Assembly (NCBI GenBank): GCA_002690445.1
Contig: NZER01000509.1
Span: 1 to 6,170 of the forward strand
Length of the DNA: 6,170 bases
Direction of reading: 5' to 3'
From: Candidatus Pacearchaeota archaeon
Lineage (GTDB): Archaea; Nanoarchaeota; Nanoarchaeia; Pacearchaeales; GW2011-AR1
In this document: one piece after another, positions 1-5,060 of the stretch
How the letters are laid out: the number at the start of each line of letters is the position of its first letter
Numbering within the stretch: the stretch's first letter is position 1
Notes under the pieces: generated by a model
The model's database searches: none
What the model was told of the DNA's origin: nothing
The model's input: only the letters and a program-made list of their open reading frames with translations
Program-made: the position numbers and the translations under genes

Positions 1-16
1 ATAATTTTCCTCCTCT
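1..16 (-). promoter_or_regulatory. Shine-Dalgarno site for a gene starting at or just beyond the left edge
   Basis: Read on the minus strand the last 16 bases are AGAGGAGGAAAATTAT. AGGAGG (9-14) followed by AAAATT puts a start codon exactly at the window edge if the next base is G. This would also mean that the gene at 1-288 ends within a few codons outside the window. The start codon itself is not visible, so this is an inference from spacing. Confidence 0.45.
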
Positions 17-288
17 GTTCCTTTTGGTTTTTTACTTCTTTCTGGCGGTAACATTGAATCGTAATATTCCTTCGTGTAGTTACGGATATAAGCCACCGCG
101 TCTAACTTGATATCAAGTGTAGTATTATGTCCATCGATCAGATGTAACCACTTGACACCAAAAAACTCTACCTTTCGAGGCTTAGTTCCAGTTTCTACTG
201 GAAGTACTTGCCCGTTAAACAACCATACTTCAATAATTCGTGGTTTTTCATAGTATGTCTGTTCTGCAGGTTTATCTTTGTCACTCAT
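1..288 (-). CDS. Unknown phage-type protein, 3' end cut by window edge
   Basis: The frame is open from an ATG at 288 to the window edge, giving 96 codons and no stop, so the C-terminus is missing. I do not recognise the protein. It starts MSDKDKPAEQ, has a stretch that looks beta-rich around residues 17-45 (RIIEVWLFNGQVLPVETG) and then a mixed region containing VEFFGVKWLHLIDG. The last visible residues (about 84-96) are highly charged, with Lys and Glu, and look like a C-terminal tail. A GGAAGG ribosome binding site sits just before the ATG and overlaps the stop of the preceding gene (291-701) by design: AAAGGAAGGTAG then AAATG. The two genes are 2 bases apart and so are probably translated together. 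That a real gene is here is well supported by spacing and ribosome binding site; function is unknown. Confidence 0.8.
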   Translation of the reverse strand, partial: MSDKDKPAEQTYYEKPRIIEVWLFNGQVLPVETGTKPRKVEFFGVKWLHLIDGHNTTLDIKLDAVAYIRNYTKEYYDSMLPPERSKKPKGTEEENY

Positions 289-290
289 TT

Positions 291-701
291 CTACCTTCCT
301 TTCAGGCTTAGTGCTGTTTTAGTAAAATGTTCGACTCCTTCAGATGGCACTGCTTCGCCATTCTTCATTCGCTCATTAAAGAAACCTCTGAACGTTTGAG
401 CGTTGATTGTGAATAGGTCTTTGAACCCATTCGCTTCCATCCAAGGTATCACCACAGTTTTGTCTGTAATCCTAGGGAACGAGCTTACTGTGACAGTCAC
501 AGTGATCCCGCTTGTAGACTTTAATGCTTTAAAGTCCATATCATCCATACCTTTGACTACAGCCTGCTCAATCGGTTCTAATGCCTTGTTCACTTCTTTT
601 AACTTAGCATTGATCTCATCCTTCTGGTTTCTAAGCTCTACATATCTATCAATATTTTGCTTTAAACCAGATGCACTGTTATTTTCATTCTCGAATTCCA
701 T
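291..701 (-). CDS. Coiled-coil phage protein of the DNA-metabolism cluster, function unknown
   Basis: This 136-residue protein has two parts. Residues 15-50 form a charged heptad-like helix (DRYVELRNQKDEINAKLKEV) that should make a coiled coil. Residues 55-135 form a compact region that includes a Thr/Val strand (ITVTVTVSSFPRI), a segment PWMEANGFKDLFTINAQTF, and a closing GEAVPSEGVEHFTKTALSL. From memory, this layout (coiled coil, then a short 'WLEENG...' and 'P.GV....T' module) matches a widespread family of small phage proteins of unknown function often found near phage recombination and helicase genes. I cannot name a domain with certainty. The ATG at 701 has a full AAGGAGGTGA site 6 bases upstream and overlaps the end of the 685-1029 gene by 17 bases. 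The ITVTVTV stretch is encoded by a 17-base palindrome (487-503). Confidence 0.9.
   Translation of the reverse strand: MEFENENNSASGLKQNIDRYVELRNQKDEINAKLKEVNKALEPIEQAVVKGMDDMDFKALKSTSGITVTVTVSSFPRITDKTVVIPWMEANGFKDLFTINAQTFRGFFNERMKNGEAVPSEGVEHFTKTALSLKGR
487..503. repeat. 17-base perfect palindrome inside a coding region
   Basis: ACTGTGAC-A-GTCACAGT has two 8-base arms around a single central base. It lies inside the Thr-Val-Thr-Val codons of the 291-701 gene, so alternating ACN/GTN codons explain much of it. A one-base centre suits a protein-binding site better than an RNA hairpin, but nothing else supports an operator. Confidence 0.5.
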
Positions 702-1029
702 TTTTCACCTCCTTGATGATTTTTATGATATCCGCTGCAATTACTGTCCTGACAGAGTAGTCACTGTCCTTTGCGTTATACAGCAGATAGTTGATCTTCT
801 TGCACATTGTAAGCGCGATTATAATCACAAATACATTAAGTATAGGCGTACCAGATATCAGGATATAATCATCCTTTTCTATACCCTTCATTTTGGTTAC
901 GAGATTGTAGATCATCCTGTCACTTTGAAACACGTTTACCTTATCTCTGGTAAGCACTTCAATCTCTCCATACTTCTCAGCCTTGTGTATATTATGACCG
1001 CTGTAGTTGACTACCCAAACTTTACTCAC
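685..1029 (-). CDS. Probable conserved phage protein of unknown function
   Basis: This is a 114-residue protein. Its N-terminus (KVWVVNYSGHNIHKAEKYG) and the stretch VNVFQSDRMIYNLVTKM (about 31-47) read like a small family that I associate with phage genomes, usually annotated only as hypothetical. Residues 55-61 (YILISGT) and the hydrophobic run at 63-76 suggest an alpha/beta core with a buried strand and helix; the run is too short and too mixed for a confident membrane segment. The start is a GTG at 1029 with AGGAGG six bases upstream; no ATG is suitably placed. It overlaps the helicase stop by 8 bases and its own 3' end overlaps the next gene by 17 bases, which suggests translational coupling. 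No catalytic motif is visible. The family recognition is from memory and not verified. Confidence 0.88.
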   Translation of the reverse strand: MSKVWVVNYSGHNIHKAEKYGEIEVLTRDKVNVFQSDRMIYNLVTKMKGIEKDDYILISGTPILNVFVIIIALTMCKKINYLLYNAKDSDYSVRTVIAADIIKIIKEVKNGIRE

Positions 1030-2407
1030 ATCTTTCCTCCTTCCTTTTCATTCGTAGAACATCATAGATAAAGTCTGCGACATTCTGGTTTTCCTTTACG
1101 GACCTCAGCATATACGTGTCTATCGAGTTCTTCATCACCAAGTCTATAACTGTTGTCTTGTCCGCAGTCTGGCCTATTCTATCGAAACGGCCCTTAGTCT
1201 GGTGTCGATCTTCCACGCTGAAATTATGCTCCACATAGACCATAGTGTCTGCTGCAGTAAGGTTAAATCCAAAACCCAAAGATATTTGTCCGATAAACAT
1301 CTTGCAGTCAGGATCCGTCTGGAAGCGCTTAATCTCTCCATGCCTATGTTCCATGTTGAGATCACCGCCCCACACTACAGCAGGCTTTAAGTCTTTGAAC
1401 TGTTCGGCAAGCTGTTCTATTGTACGGACAAACCTAGCCCACACAATGACCTTTTTCCCGGCCAATTCATTCTCAACTAAATCCCTAAGCTCATTTATCT
1501 TAGGACTATAGCCGAGGTCTACTTCTTCGCCTTCCTCGCTCTTTACAAAACCACTGGTAATCTGCGCTAACCTGATGAGCTTTTTGAGGACAACTTCTGC
1601 TGTTGCTACTCCATATTCCTTAAGCTCCAATACCAGATTCTTAACCATCTGATCATAGTCACTGCTCATCTTTGCAGGCATTTCTATTTCCCTTGTCTCA
1701 ATCACCATTGGAGGCAAGTCGAGACAGTCCTTCTTCTCCAACCTCAGACATACTTCTGCCAGTTTATTCGCCAATTTTACGAGGCGATTCTTGATAGGTA
1801 TCCATATTGGAAACGGACCTCTGGCATTAGCATTATAGAAATAGTGCGCACGGAACGCAAAGAAATTGTCTCCATACAACTCAGGATCTATCACAAGCAT
1901 TTCACCAAAGGCATCCATAGGCGTTTGAGTTATAGGTGATCCAGTAAGACCTAACCTATATCTGATGTCTTTGGTTATGAAGCGCAGTGCCTTCGATCTC
2001 TGGGTATTGTGATGTTTGAATTTCGTCAACTCATCAACAATGATGAAGTCAAATTTCTTAGCGGCTAAAGGATACTTCAACTTAGACAAATAGTCGTGGT
2101 TTATGATATAAATATCAGCTTCCTGATCCAATATCTCCTCACGCTTCTTCTTAGCGTTTCCACCTTTAGCGTATACTACTACAGCCTTAAGACCAGTATT
2201 GCATATCTCTATCTCATCCATCCAGTTATGCATGATTGTAGACGGGACAGTGATCAAACACTTGCCCGCGCGGCCTTTTAGCTTGCGCATATAGTATGTT
2301 AGAATTGCAGGTCTGGTTTTACCAGTGCCAACATCAGCAAGATATGCTGATCGTAGGCGAGAAAGGGAGAAGCGCATCATCACCTTTTGGTGAGAATACA
2401 ATCCCAT
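1022..2407 (-). CDS. SNF2-type superfamily 2 helicase/translocase (phage DEAD/DEAH-like)
   Basis: This 461-residue protein carries the ordered motifs of a SNF2-like superfamily 2 ATPase that couples ATP hydrolysis to movement on DNA. A Q-like LYSHQ lies at residues 3-7, and motif I is ADVGTGKT at 24-31 with Lys30 in the P-loop. Motif Ia is ITVPSTIMHNW (52-62), motif II VDEL (124-127) with Asp125/Glu126 as the Walker B pair, and motif III LTGSP (154-158). The second RecA lobe has KVIVWARF (motif IV), SLGFGFNLTAADTMV (motif V) and QTKGRFDRIGQ (motif VI), with the Arg407/Arg410 pair ending at Gln413. Both lobes are complete and nothing else is fused, so this is a compact phage form, much shorter than cellular Swi2/Snf2 proteins. 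The ATG at 2407 has GGGAG nearby and leaves the usual short N-terminus before motif I. Phage proteins of this type are generally placed in replication or recombination modules; the exact role is inferred. Confidence 0.97.
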   Translation of the reverse strand: MGLYSHQKVMMRFSLSRLRSAYLADVGTGKTRPAILTYYMRKLKGRAGKCLITVPSTIMHNWMDEIEICNTGLKAVVVYAKGGNAKKKREEILDQEADIYIINHDYLSKLKYPLAAKKFDFIIVDELTKFKHHNTQRSKALRFITKDIRYRLGLTGSPITQTPMDAFGEMLVIDPELYGDNFFAFRAHYFYNANARGPFPIWIPIKNRLVKLANKLAEVCLRLEKKDCLDLPPMVIETREIEMPAKMSSDYDQMVKNLVLELKEYGVATAEVVLKKLIRLAQITSGFVKSEEGEEVDLGYSPKINELRDLVENELAGKKVIVWARFVRTIEQLAEQFKDLKPAVVWGGDLNMEHRHGEIKRFQTDPDCKMFIGQISLGFGFNLTAADTMVYVEHNFSVEDRHQTKGRFDRIGQTADKTTVIDLVMKNSIDTYMLRSVKENQNVADFIYDVLRMKRKEERCE

Positions 2408-2436
2408 TGATCTCCCTTTCCCTTATAGTTTTGTCT

Positions 2437-2646
2437 TTAATCACCGAAGAAATCGTTTATAACACTGCCTTTAGGTCTAAAAACCTCTTTAACAGTGGCT
2501 ATTACGCCTTTTTTCTGCGTTTTCTTGCTTTTTGATTTCTTCTTAACTTTCGTATCTACGATTATAGCACTTTCTGGTTCATTATCAACCACAAATATGT
2601 TATCAATCGCCAGAGCTTCCTCTGTTGTTAGATGACTATACTTCAT
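2437..2646 (-). CDS. Small Lys-rich protein, function unknown
   Basis: The protein has 69 residues from an ATG at 2646. Longer in-frame starts exist (GTG 2655, ATG 2652), but both lie inside or directly against the AGGAGG site at 2655-2660; the ATG at 2646 is 8 bases behind it and is the best choice. The N-terminal half is acidic to neutral (TTEEALAIDNIFVVDNEPES). Residues 33-46 are a strongly basic patch (KVKKKSKSKKTQKK). The C-terminus, KEVFRPKGSVINDFFGD, is short and could be a partner-binding tail. The basic patch is compatible with nucleic-acid binding but does not prove it. The start overlaps the stop of the zinc-ribbon gene by 11 bases, and the stop lies 29 bases before the helicase start. 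Confidence 0.78.
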   Translation of the reverse strand: MKYSHLTTEEALAIDNIFVVDNEPESAIIVDTKVKKKSKSKKTQKKGVIATVKEVFRPKGSVINDFFGD

Positions 2647-2950
2647 TCTCATCACCTCCTATTACATGTTTTAATTTCGCAACCGACATTACCATTTCCG
2701 CGTACTTCTGCTCATCATCACTATTGATCATGCTTGAGATATTGTAATTACACTGCGGACAGTAAAATACAAAATCCTCAATATTGAGCGTCTTTGGTAA
2801 TGCTGTTGCTGCCAGTACCCTCTCCTTCTTGAAGTCTACTTCGGCCACTACTGGACTGGCCTCAGATATTGTAAAGGAGAGCTTCAATGTCTTGATATTT
2901 TCACCGCATATCGGACACCATAGCGTGTCACCCGCTGTCAAGATGTTCAA
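2636..2950 (-). CDS. Zinc-ribbon-like protein with two CxxC pairs, TTG start
   Basis: The protein has 104 residues. Cys12/Cys15 (WCPICG) and Cys64/Cys67 (FYCPQCNY) form two CPxC knuckles about 49 residues apart. Both have the CPxCG/CPQC form of zinc ribbons, so one zinc ion is probably bound by the four cysteines. The spacer between them (about 20-60) is rich in beta-forming residues (LKLSFTISE, VVAEVDF), which fits a small barrel or ribbon insertion. The C-terminal 35 residues look helical and acidic. The start is TTG at 2950, since no in-frame ATG or GTG is suitably placed; GAGGTG lies 10 bases upstream. The TTGA overlap with the stop of the DUF2958 gene (4 bases) is a classical coupling arrangement. 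I cannot assign a function; binding nucleic acid or a host protein are both possible. Confidence 0.85.
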   Translation of the reverse strand: MNILTAGDTLWCPICGENIKTLKLSFTISEASPVVAEVDFKKERVLAATALPKTLNIEDFVFYCPQCNYNISSMINSDDEQKYAEMVMSVAKLKHVIGGDENEV

Positions 2951-3252
2951 TCTGTCTTCACCTCACTCAGTAGCTTCTCGCCAAAGTGTAGGTCTCTTTC
3001 GATACCCAAGCCCATCTGGCCTTCAAATTCTTCAAGCTCTGTTAGGCTAAAGTAGCCAAGCGCATCATTGTGATCCCCAAATAATGATACATATCCGAAA
3101 AACTCCTTATATTCAGGATCATACTCAGTAGCGTACCATGTACCTATACCAGTGGGATTGAAGAACTTTGCTATTATTACAGGATCCTCAACTTCCTCTT
3201 GTCTGCCAACCTTCTCAAATCGTTTAATCAGTTCCTTCGTTAGTAACTTCAT
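2947..3252 (-). CDS. DUF2958 family protein
   Basis: This 101-residue protein matches the DUF2958 pattern as I remember it. It starts MKLLTKELIKRFEK, then has IIAKFFNPTGIGTWYATE (26-43), FFGYVSL (51-57), LGYFSLTELE (65-74) and LGIERDLHFG (82-91). The family occurs on plasmids, in other mobile elements and in phages; its biochemical function is not known to me. The long frame could start at 3312, but the family begins at MKLLTK, and the ATG at 3252 has GGGAG seven bases upstream, so I placed the start there. The start overlaps the end of the 45-residue zinc-finger gene by 29 bases and the stop overlaps the next TTG start, so it sits in a coupled chain of small genes. Conserved aromatic and Gly residues (FFNPTG, GTWY) look structural; no catalytic residues can be named. 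Confidence 0.93.
   Translation of the reverse strand: MKLLTKELIKRFEKVGRQEEVEDPVIIAKFFNPTGIGTWYATEYDPEYKEFFGYVSLFGDHNDALGYFSLTELEEFEGQMGLGIERDLHFGEKLLSEVKTD
2959..2964 (-). promoter_or_regulatory. Shine-Dalgarno site that decides a TTG start
   Basis: GAGGTG on the minus strand is the only ribosome binding site for the zinc-ribbon gene. It sits about 10 bases before the TTG at 2950, and lies inside the end of the DUF2958 gene. The weaker spacing and TTG codon suggest lower expression, or dependence on translation of the upstream gene. Confidence 0.6.
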
Positions 3253-3361
3253 ATTGATACTCCCTTTCATGTTCGAGCATACGGTGACCTTGACAATATT
3301 TCTTGTCATCACTCAAATCCTCACTTACAATTTTATTACAAATCATACACTTCTTTACCAC
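3224..3361 (-). CDS. 45-residue CxxC/CxxH zinc-finger protein
   Basis: Translation most likely begins at the GTG at 3361, seven bases behind a perfect AGGAGGTGA. That gives MVKKCMICNKIVSEDLSDDK and a following YCQGH. Cys5/Cys8 and Cys22/His25 make a CxxC...CxxH set with a 13-residue spacer, consistent with a minimal zinc finger. The remaining C-terminal 20 residues are charged (EHEREYQYEV) and probably helical. A longer reading back to 3457 exists, but it would run antiparallel to nothing useful and overlap the upstream gene by 92 bases, so I rejected it. The ribosome binding site contains the stop codon of the upstream gene (TGA at 3366-3368). Its own 3' end contains the ribosome binding site and start of the DUF2958 gene. 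Its function is unknown. Confidence 0.82.
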   Translation of the reverse strand: MVKKCMICNKIVSEDLSDDKKYCQGHRMLEHEREYQYEVTNEGTD

Positions 3362-3365
3362 TATT

Positions 3366-3590
3366 TCACCTCCTATCCCATATATCTCCATTACCAATTT
3401 CATGCCTGATATCACCAAGATACCTATCGATATTCCAGTATATCGTTTCGTGATCATTCATAGCTACGATTGTAGCTATAAAGCTGTCACTCATATCCTC
3501 ACGATAGATATGAGTATTCATGGCTTCATAATAATCCTTAGCCAGTGTCTTTAGCTCCTTCTTCTGCTTCGCGTTTAGTTGTCTCGACAT
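3366..3590 (-). CDS. Small phage protein with NDHET...DRYLGD motif
   Basis: This 74-residue, mostly helical protein begins with a basic helix (MSRQLNAKQKKELKTLAKDY). Its C-terminal half has the run AMNDHETIYWNIDRYLGD (residues 43-60). From memory, small Bacillota phage proteins with an 'LN.KQ.KL...' start and an 'NDYETL...DRY..D' end look alike, all of unknown function. The ATG at 3590 follows GGAAGG, and an in-frame stop (TAA) lies shortly upstream, so the start is well fixed. It ends in Arg-Arg-stop, and those codons form the ribosome binding site of the next gene. Two perfect inverted repeats (3460-3479 and 3489-3515) lie inside its coding sequence. Confidence 0.85.
   Translation of the reverse strand: MSRQLNAKQKKELKTLAKDYYEAMNTHIYREDMSDSFIATIVAMNDHETIYWNIDRYLGDIRHEIGNGDIWDRR
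3369..3374 (-). promoter_or_regulatory. Shine-Dalgarno site setting the GTG start at 3361
   Basis: AGGAGG on the minus strand, seven bases before GTG, is embedded in the last two Arg codons (AGG AGG) and stop of the 3366-3590 gene. This fixes the short start of the zinc-finger gene. Confidence 0.75.
3460..3479 (-). repeat. Perfect 8-bp inverted repeat with 4-base loop
   Basis: On the minus strand the sequence is ATAGCTAC-AATC-GTAGCTAT. It encodes IATIVAM of the 74-residue protein. It could form a short hairpin in the mRNA. No U-run follows, so it is not a terminator. Confidence 0.55.
3489..3515 (-). repeat. Perfect 9-bp inverted repeat with 9-base loop
   Basis: On the minus strand ACTCATATC and GATATGAGT are separated by nine bases. 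It lies nine bases upstream (in transcription order) of the second hairpin, inside the same gene. Together they could fold the middle of this mRNA segment. Confidence 0.55.
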
Positions 3591-3651
3591 ACTTACCTTC
3601 CTTATTTAACTTGTGACTTATATCAACTCTGCCAACCTTATTTCTGCTCAT
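3538..3651 (-). CDS. Possible 37-residue overlapping ORF
   Basis: A small frame begins with ATG at 3651, overlapping the stop of the 3648-3932 gene as ATGA. It runs MSRNKVGRVDISHKLNKEGK and ends with a TAA at 3538-3540. The product would be 37 residues, very charged, with no recognisable motif. An AAAGGAG site lies about 11 bases upstream, a longer spacing than usual. The ORF would fill the otherwise unusual 57-base gap between its neighbours but would overlap the next gene by 53 bases in another frame. The ATGA junction speaks for it; the long overlap and lack of a family speak against it. Confidence 0.35.
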   Translation of the reverse strand: MSRNKVGRVDISHKLNKEGKYVETTKREAEEGAKDTG

Positions 3652-3932
3652 CGACTCTTTTTCTCCTTTCGTAGTTCTTTTTGTCTTGCTAAAAACCTCA
3701 TTACATCACTTATAGCCTGACTATAACCATAACAAATGATTACATCTGTAATGAGATCATCGTCATGTGAAGGCTGTATAATATCCTCCATAACCTCATC
3801 TGCGCTCTGGTAATCCTTGTAAGCATCATAATTTTCAATGATGTTTAGCGCCTGTTCTTCGATATCCACCTCATAATTCCCATGCTTTTCCTCGAGATAC
3901 TCGTGAAGCTGTCGTTCCTCAATCTTGTCCAC
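3648..3932 (-). CDS. Acidic helical protein with basic tail, function unknown
   Basis: This 94-residue protein starts from a GTG at 3932, nine bases behind AGGAGGTGA. Residues 1-60 are acidic and mostly helical (EERQLHEYLEEKHGN, ADEVMEDIIQ, SHDDDL). Residues 61-84 form a hydrophobic helix-like segment (ITDVIICYGYSQAISDVMRF), which is too polar for a convincing membrane anchor. The last ten residues are strongly basic (KELRKEKKSR). Small acidic phage proteins of this size include host-protein inhibitors and DNA mimics, but the protein also has many Lys/Arg residues, so I would not call it a DNA mimic. It overlaps the upstream gene by 14 bases and its stop may overlap the start of a tiny ORF. 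No family is recognised. Confidence 0.85.
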   Translation of the reverse strand: MDKIEERQLHEYLEEKHGNYEVDIEEQALNIIENYDAYKDYQSADEVMEDIIQPSHDDDLITDVIICYGYSQAISDVMRFLARQKELRKEKKSR

Positions 3933-4218
3933 TAAAATTCACCTCCTCATTTGTCGATTTCTTCATGCAGCTAGGCGCAATTCTCCACCTTGTAAGATTG
4001 TCCTCCTGCACTGATATTGTTGTTGGATTTACCTTCTCGACTGTGCCAAAATGCTTTTCACCGCCGTAACCCCACTCGACTCGATCTCCTTTCTTATACT
4101 CCTGTAGCTGTTGTTTATTGATTGTAGTCCTCTGCGTCTTCAAGGCGCTCTGCACTACTTTCAGATCCTCAAACGTTGTTAAATTGTAGATACCTACAAT
4201 TATGTCTTCTAACTTCAT
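3919..4218 (-). CDS. Probable SH3-like small-barrel protein
   Basis: The protein has 99 residues. The N-terminal 40 residues are predicted helical (MKLEDIIVGIYNLTTFEDLK). Residues 42-86 have the look of a small SH3/KOW/Tudor-like barrel: KKGDRVEWG, then a Gly-rich turn, HFGTVEKVNPTTISVQ, then RWRIAPSCMKK. The 'KxGDxVxW...GxVxxVNxxxxxV...WRI' pattern is a common feature of phage and bacterial small beta barrels that bind nucleic acid or other proteins. The C-terminal tail is short and acidic. The ATG at 4218 follows AAGGAGGTGA with ideal spacing, and the gene starts 11 bases after its upstream neighbour ends. The fold is inferred from pattern only; the ligand is unknown. Confidence 0.87.
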   Translation of the reverse strand: MKLEDIIVGIYNLTTFEDLKVVQSALKTQRTTINKQQLQEYKKGDRVEWGYGGEKHFGTVEKVNPTTISVQEDNLTRWRIAPSCMKKSTNEEVNFSGQD

Positions 4219-4229
4219 CTTTCACCTCC

Positions 4230-4592
4230 TTAATATTCTATGTGTCCTCTTTTTGCTTCGACTACATTATCCTTGATGATTATTATTCCGATATCGCTTC
4301 TATCCTCTCCATCCCATTCAATTTCTCCATTAAGTACTACTCCTTTAGGCTTAAAGAAGTTCCTTATCAACCATTCAAGCCACTCAACATAATGGTAAAA
4401 CTTCTCCGCTCCATTGTGTCTCAGTTCAGTTCCTTCAGGATTTGTTTCCCAATCGCACCAACCATCAGGCATGTTATTTTTCCCTTCACGCCATTCTTCA
4501 CTGTCGTTTAGCTCATTTAACATCACTATTTCATTAGGCGTTAATGTTCTGCTAAACTCAAATGATCCGTTAAACCATGTACTATATCCCAT
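4230..4592 (-). CDS. Conserved phage protein of the 'MGYST' type, function unknown
   Basis: This 120-residue protein begins MGYSTWFNGSFEFSRTLTPN. It has DGWCDWETNPEGTEL (43-57), then GAEKFYHYVEWLEWLIRNFF (61-80), and ends with KGVVLNGEIEWDGEDRSDIG (83-102) followed by a hydrophobic strand. From memory this order is typical of a broadly distributed phage/bacterial family in which 'MGYxTxFxG...L', 'W.P...G..L.WDG.EKFY.Y.EWL.YLI..FL.PWGY.LNGEV.W.GE' recurs; members are annotated as hypothetical. The many aromatic residues at fixed places suggest a ligand- or nucleic-acid-binding surface, but no enzyme motif is visible. The ATG at 4592 overlaps the upstream stop by one base (TAATG) with AGGAGG ten bases upstream. 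The next gene starts 11 bases after its stop. Confidence 0.9.
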   Translation of the reverse strand: MGYSTWFNGSFEFSRTLTPNEIVMLNELNDSEEWREGKNNMPDGWCDWETNPEGTELRHNGAEKFYHYVEWLEWLIRNFFKPKGVVLNGEIEWDGEDRSDIGIIIIKDNVVEAKRGHIEY

Positions 4593-5047
4593 TATTCATT
4601 CACCTCCTCACCAAATAATAAATTAAATATTCCACCATGATCAGGTTGCGGGTAGATTATCGTTGGATACGGAACCTCGAAGTTTCCCATTATCGCTTCA
4701 AGCGTTTCAATATGGTTTGCCTGCCTCATAATGATCAACTTCCCATACTCTAGCGCTCCTTTATACGATAAGACTTCATTTTCCGCAGTAGATTTGTCCA
4801 TCAGCGCCCTCGTTACTTCTCCTTTCTTGTTCCTCAAGGCTATCAGCGCTGCGCCTTCAGATAACGTAAGTCTGGTGATCTCCTCACGCTGTTCGGCCAG
4901 TTCTTCCTTGTAAATTTCGTTCTCAAACCTGTGGCCTGATATCCAGAAGCTCATAATCAGTATTGCTGTTAGCATGCAGGCTATCAGTGCCGAGAATACG
5001 AGCTTTACCCAATCAGACGTATGTTTTTCCGTCACAAATTCTTTCAC
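4592..5047 (-). CDS. Single-pass membrane protein with helical cytoplasmic or external domain
   Basis: The start is a GTG at 5047, seven bases behind AAAGGAGGTG; a longer reading to 5089 would overlap the upstream gene and place the ribosome binding site inside the gene. The 151-residue product begins MKEFVTEKHTSDW, followed by a transmembrane segment at about 14-37 (VKLVFSALIACMLTAILIM and following). Residues 40-118 are charged and helical (KEELAEQREEITRLTLSEGA, ALMDKSTAENEVLSYKGALE), probably a coiled coil. The tail (124-145) is Pro/aromatic-rich (VPYPTIIYPQPDHGG). The layout, short N-terminal anchor plus coiled coil, resembles inner-membrane spanins and membrane-tethered phage proteins, but the neighbours are not lysis genes and the host appears Gram-positive, so spanin is not favoured. 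Which side the domain faces is uncertain. A role in membrane association of replication or in superinfection exclusion is possible but speculative. Confidence 0.86.
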   Translation of the reverse strand: MKEFVTEKHTSDWVKLVFSALIACMLTAILIMSFWISGHRFENEIYKEELAEQREEITRLTLSEGAALIALRNKKGEVTRALMDKSTAENEVLSYKGALEYGKLIIMRQANHIETLEAIMGNFEVPYPTIIYPQPDHGGIFNLLFGEEVNE

Positions 5048-5052
5048 TTTCT

Positions 5053-5060
5053 CACCTCCT
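5053..5060 (-). promoter_or_regulatory. Shine-Dalgarno site setting the GTG start at 5047
   Basis: AGGAGGTG on the minus strand sits seven bases before GTG and directly after the TAA of the preceding gene. It rules out the longer frame that begins at 5089, since that reading would pass straight through it. Confidence 0.75.

Noticed and set aside
403..1071. 222-residue open frame on the plus strand
   Set aside because: It lies antisense to two well-supported minus-strand genes, has no ribosome binding site and shows the hydrophobic composition expected from reading coding DNA backwards.
3253..3312. 20-residue N-terminal extension of the DUF2958 gene
   Set aside because: The family begins at MKLLTK and a ribosome binding site is correctly placed for the ATG at 3252.
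3362..3457. 32-residue N-terminal extension of the zinc-finger gene
   Set aside because: It would overlap the upstream gene widely and read through the AGGAGG that fits the GTG at 3361.
4176..4511. 111-residue plus-strand frame (and other plus-strand frames across the window)
   Set aside because: All are antisense to genes with good ribosome binding sites and family-like protein sequence; none has its own start signal.
4592..5047. Inner-membrane spanin
   Set aside because: The layout is similar, but there are no lysis genes around it, no overlapping lipoprotein partner was seen, and the window looks like a phage of a Gram-positive host.
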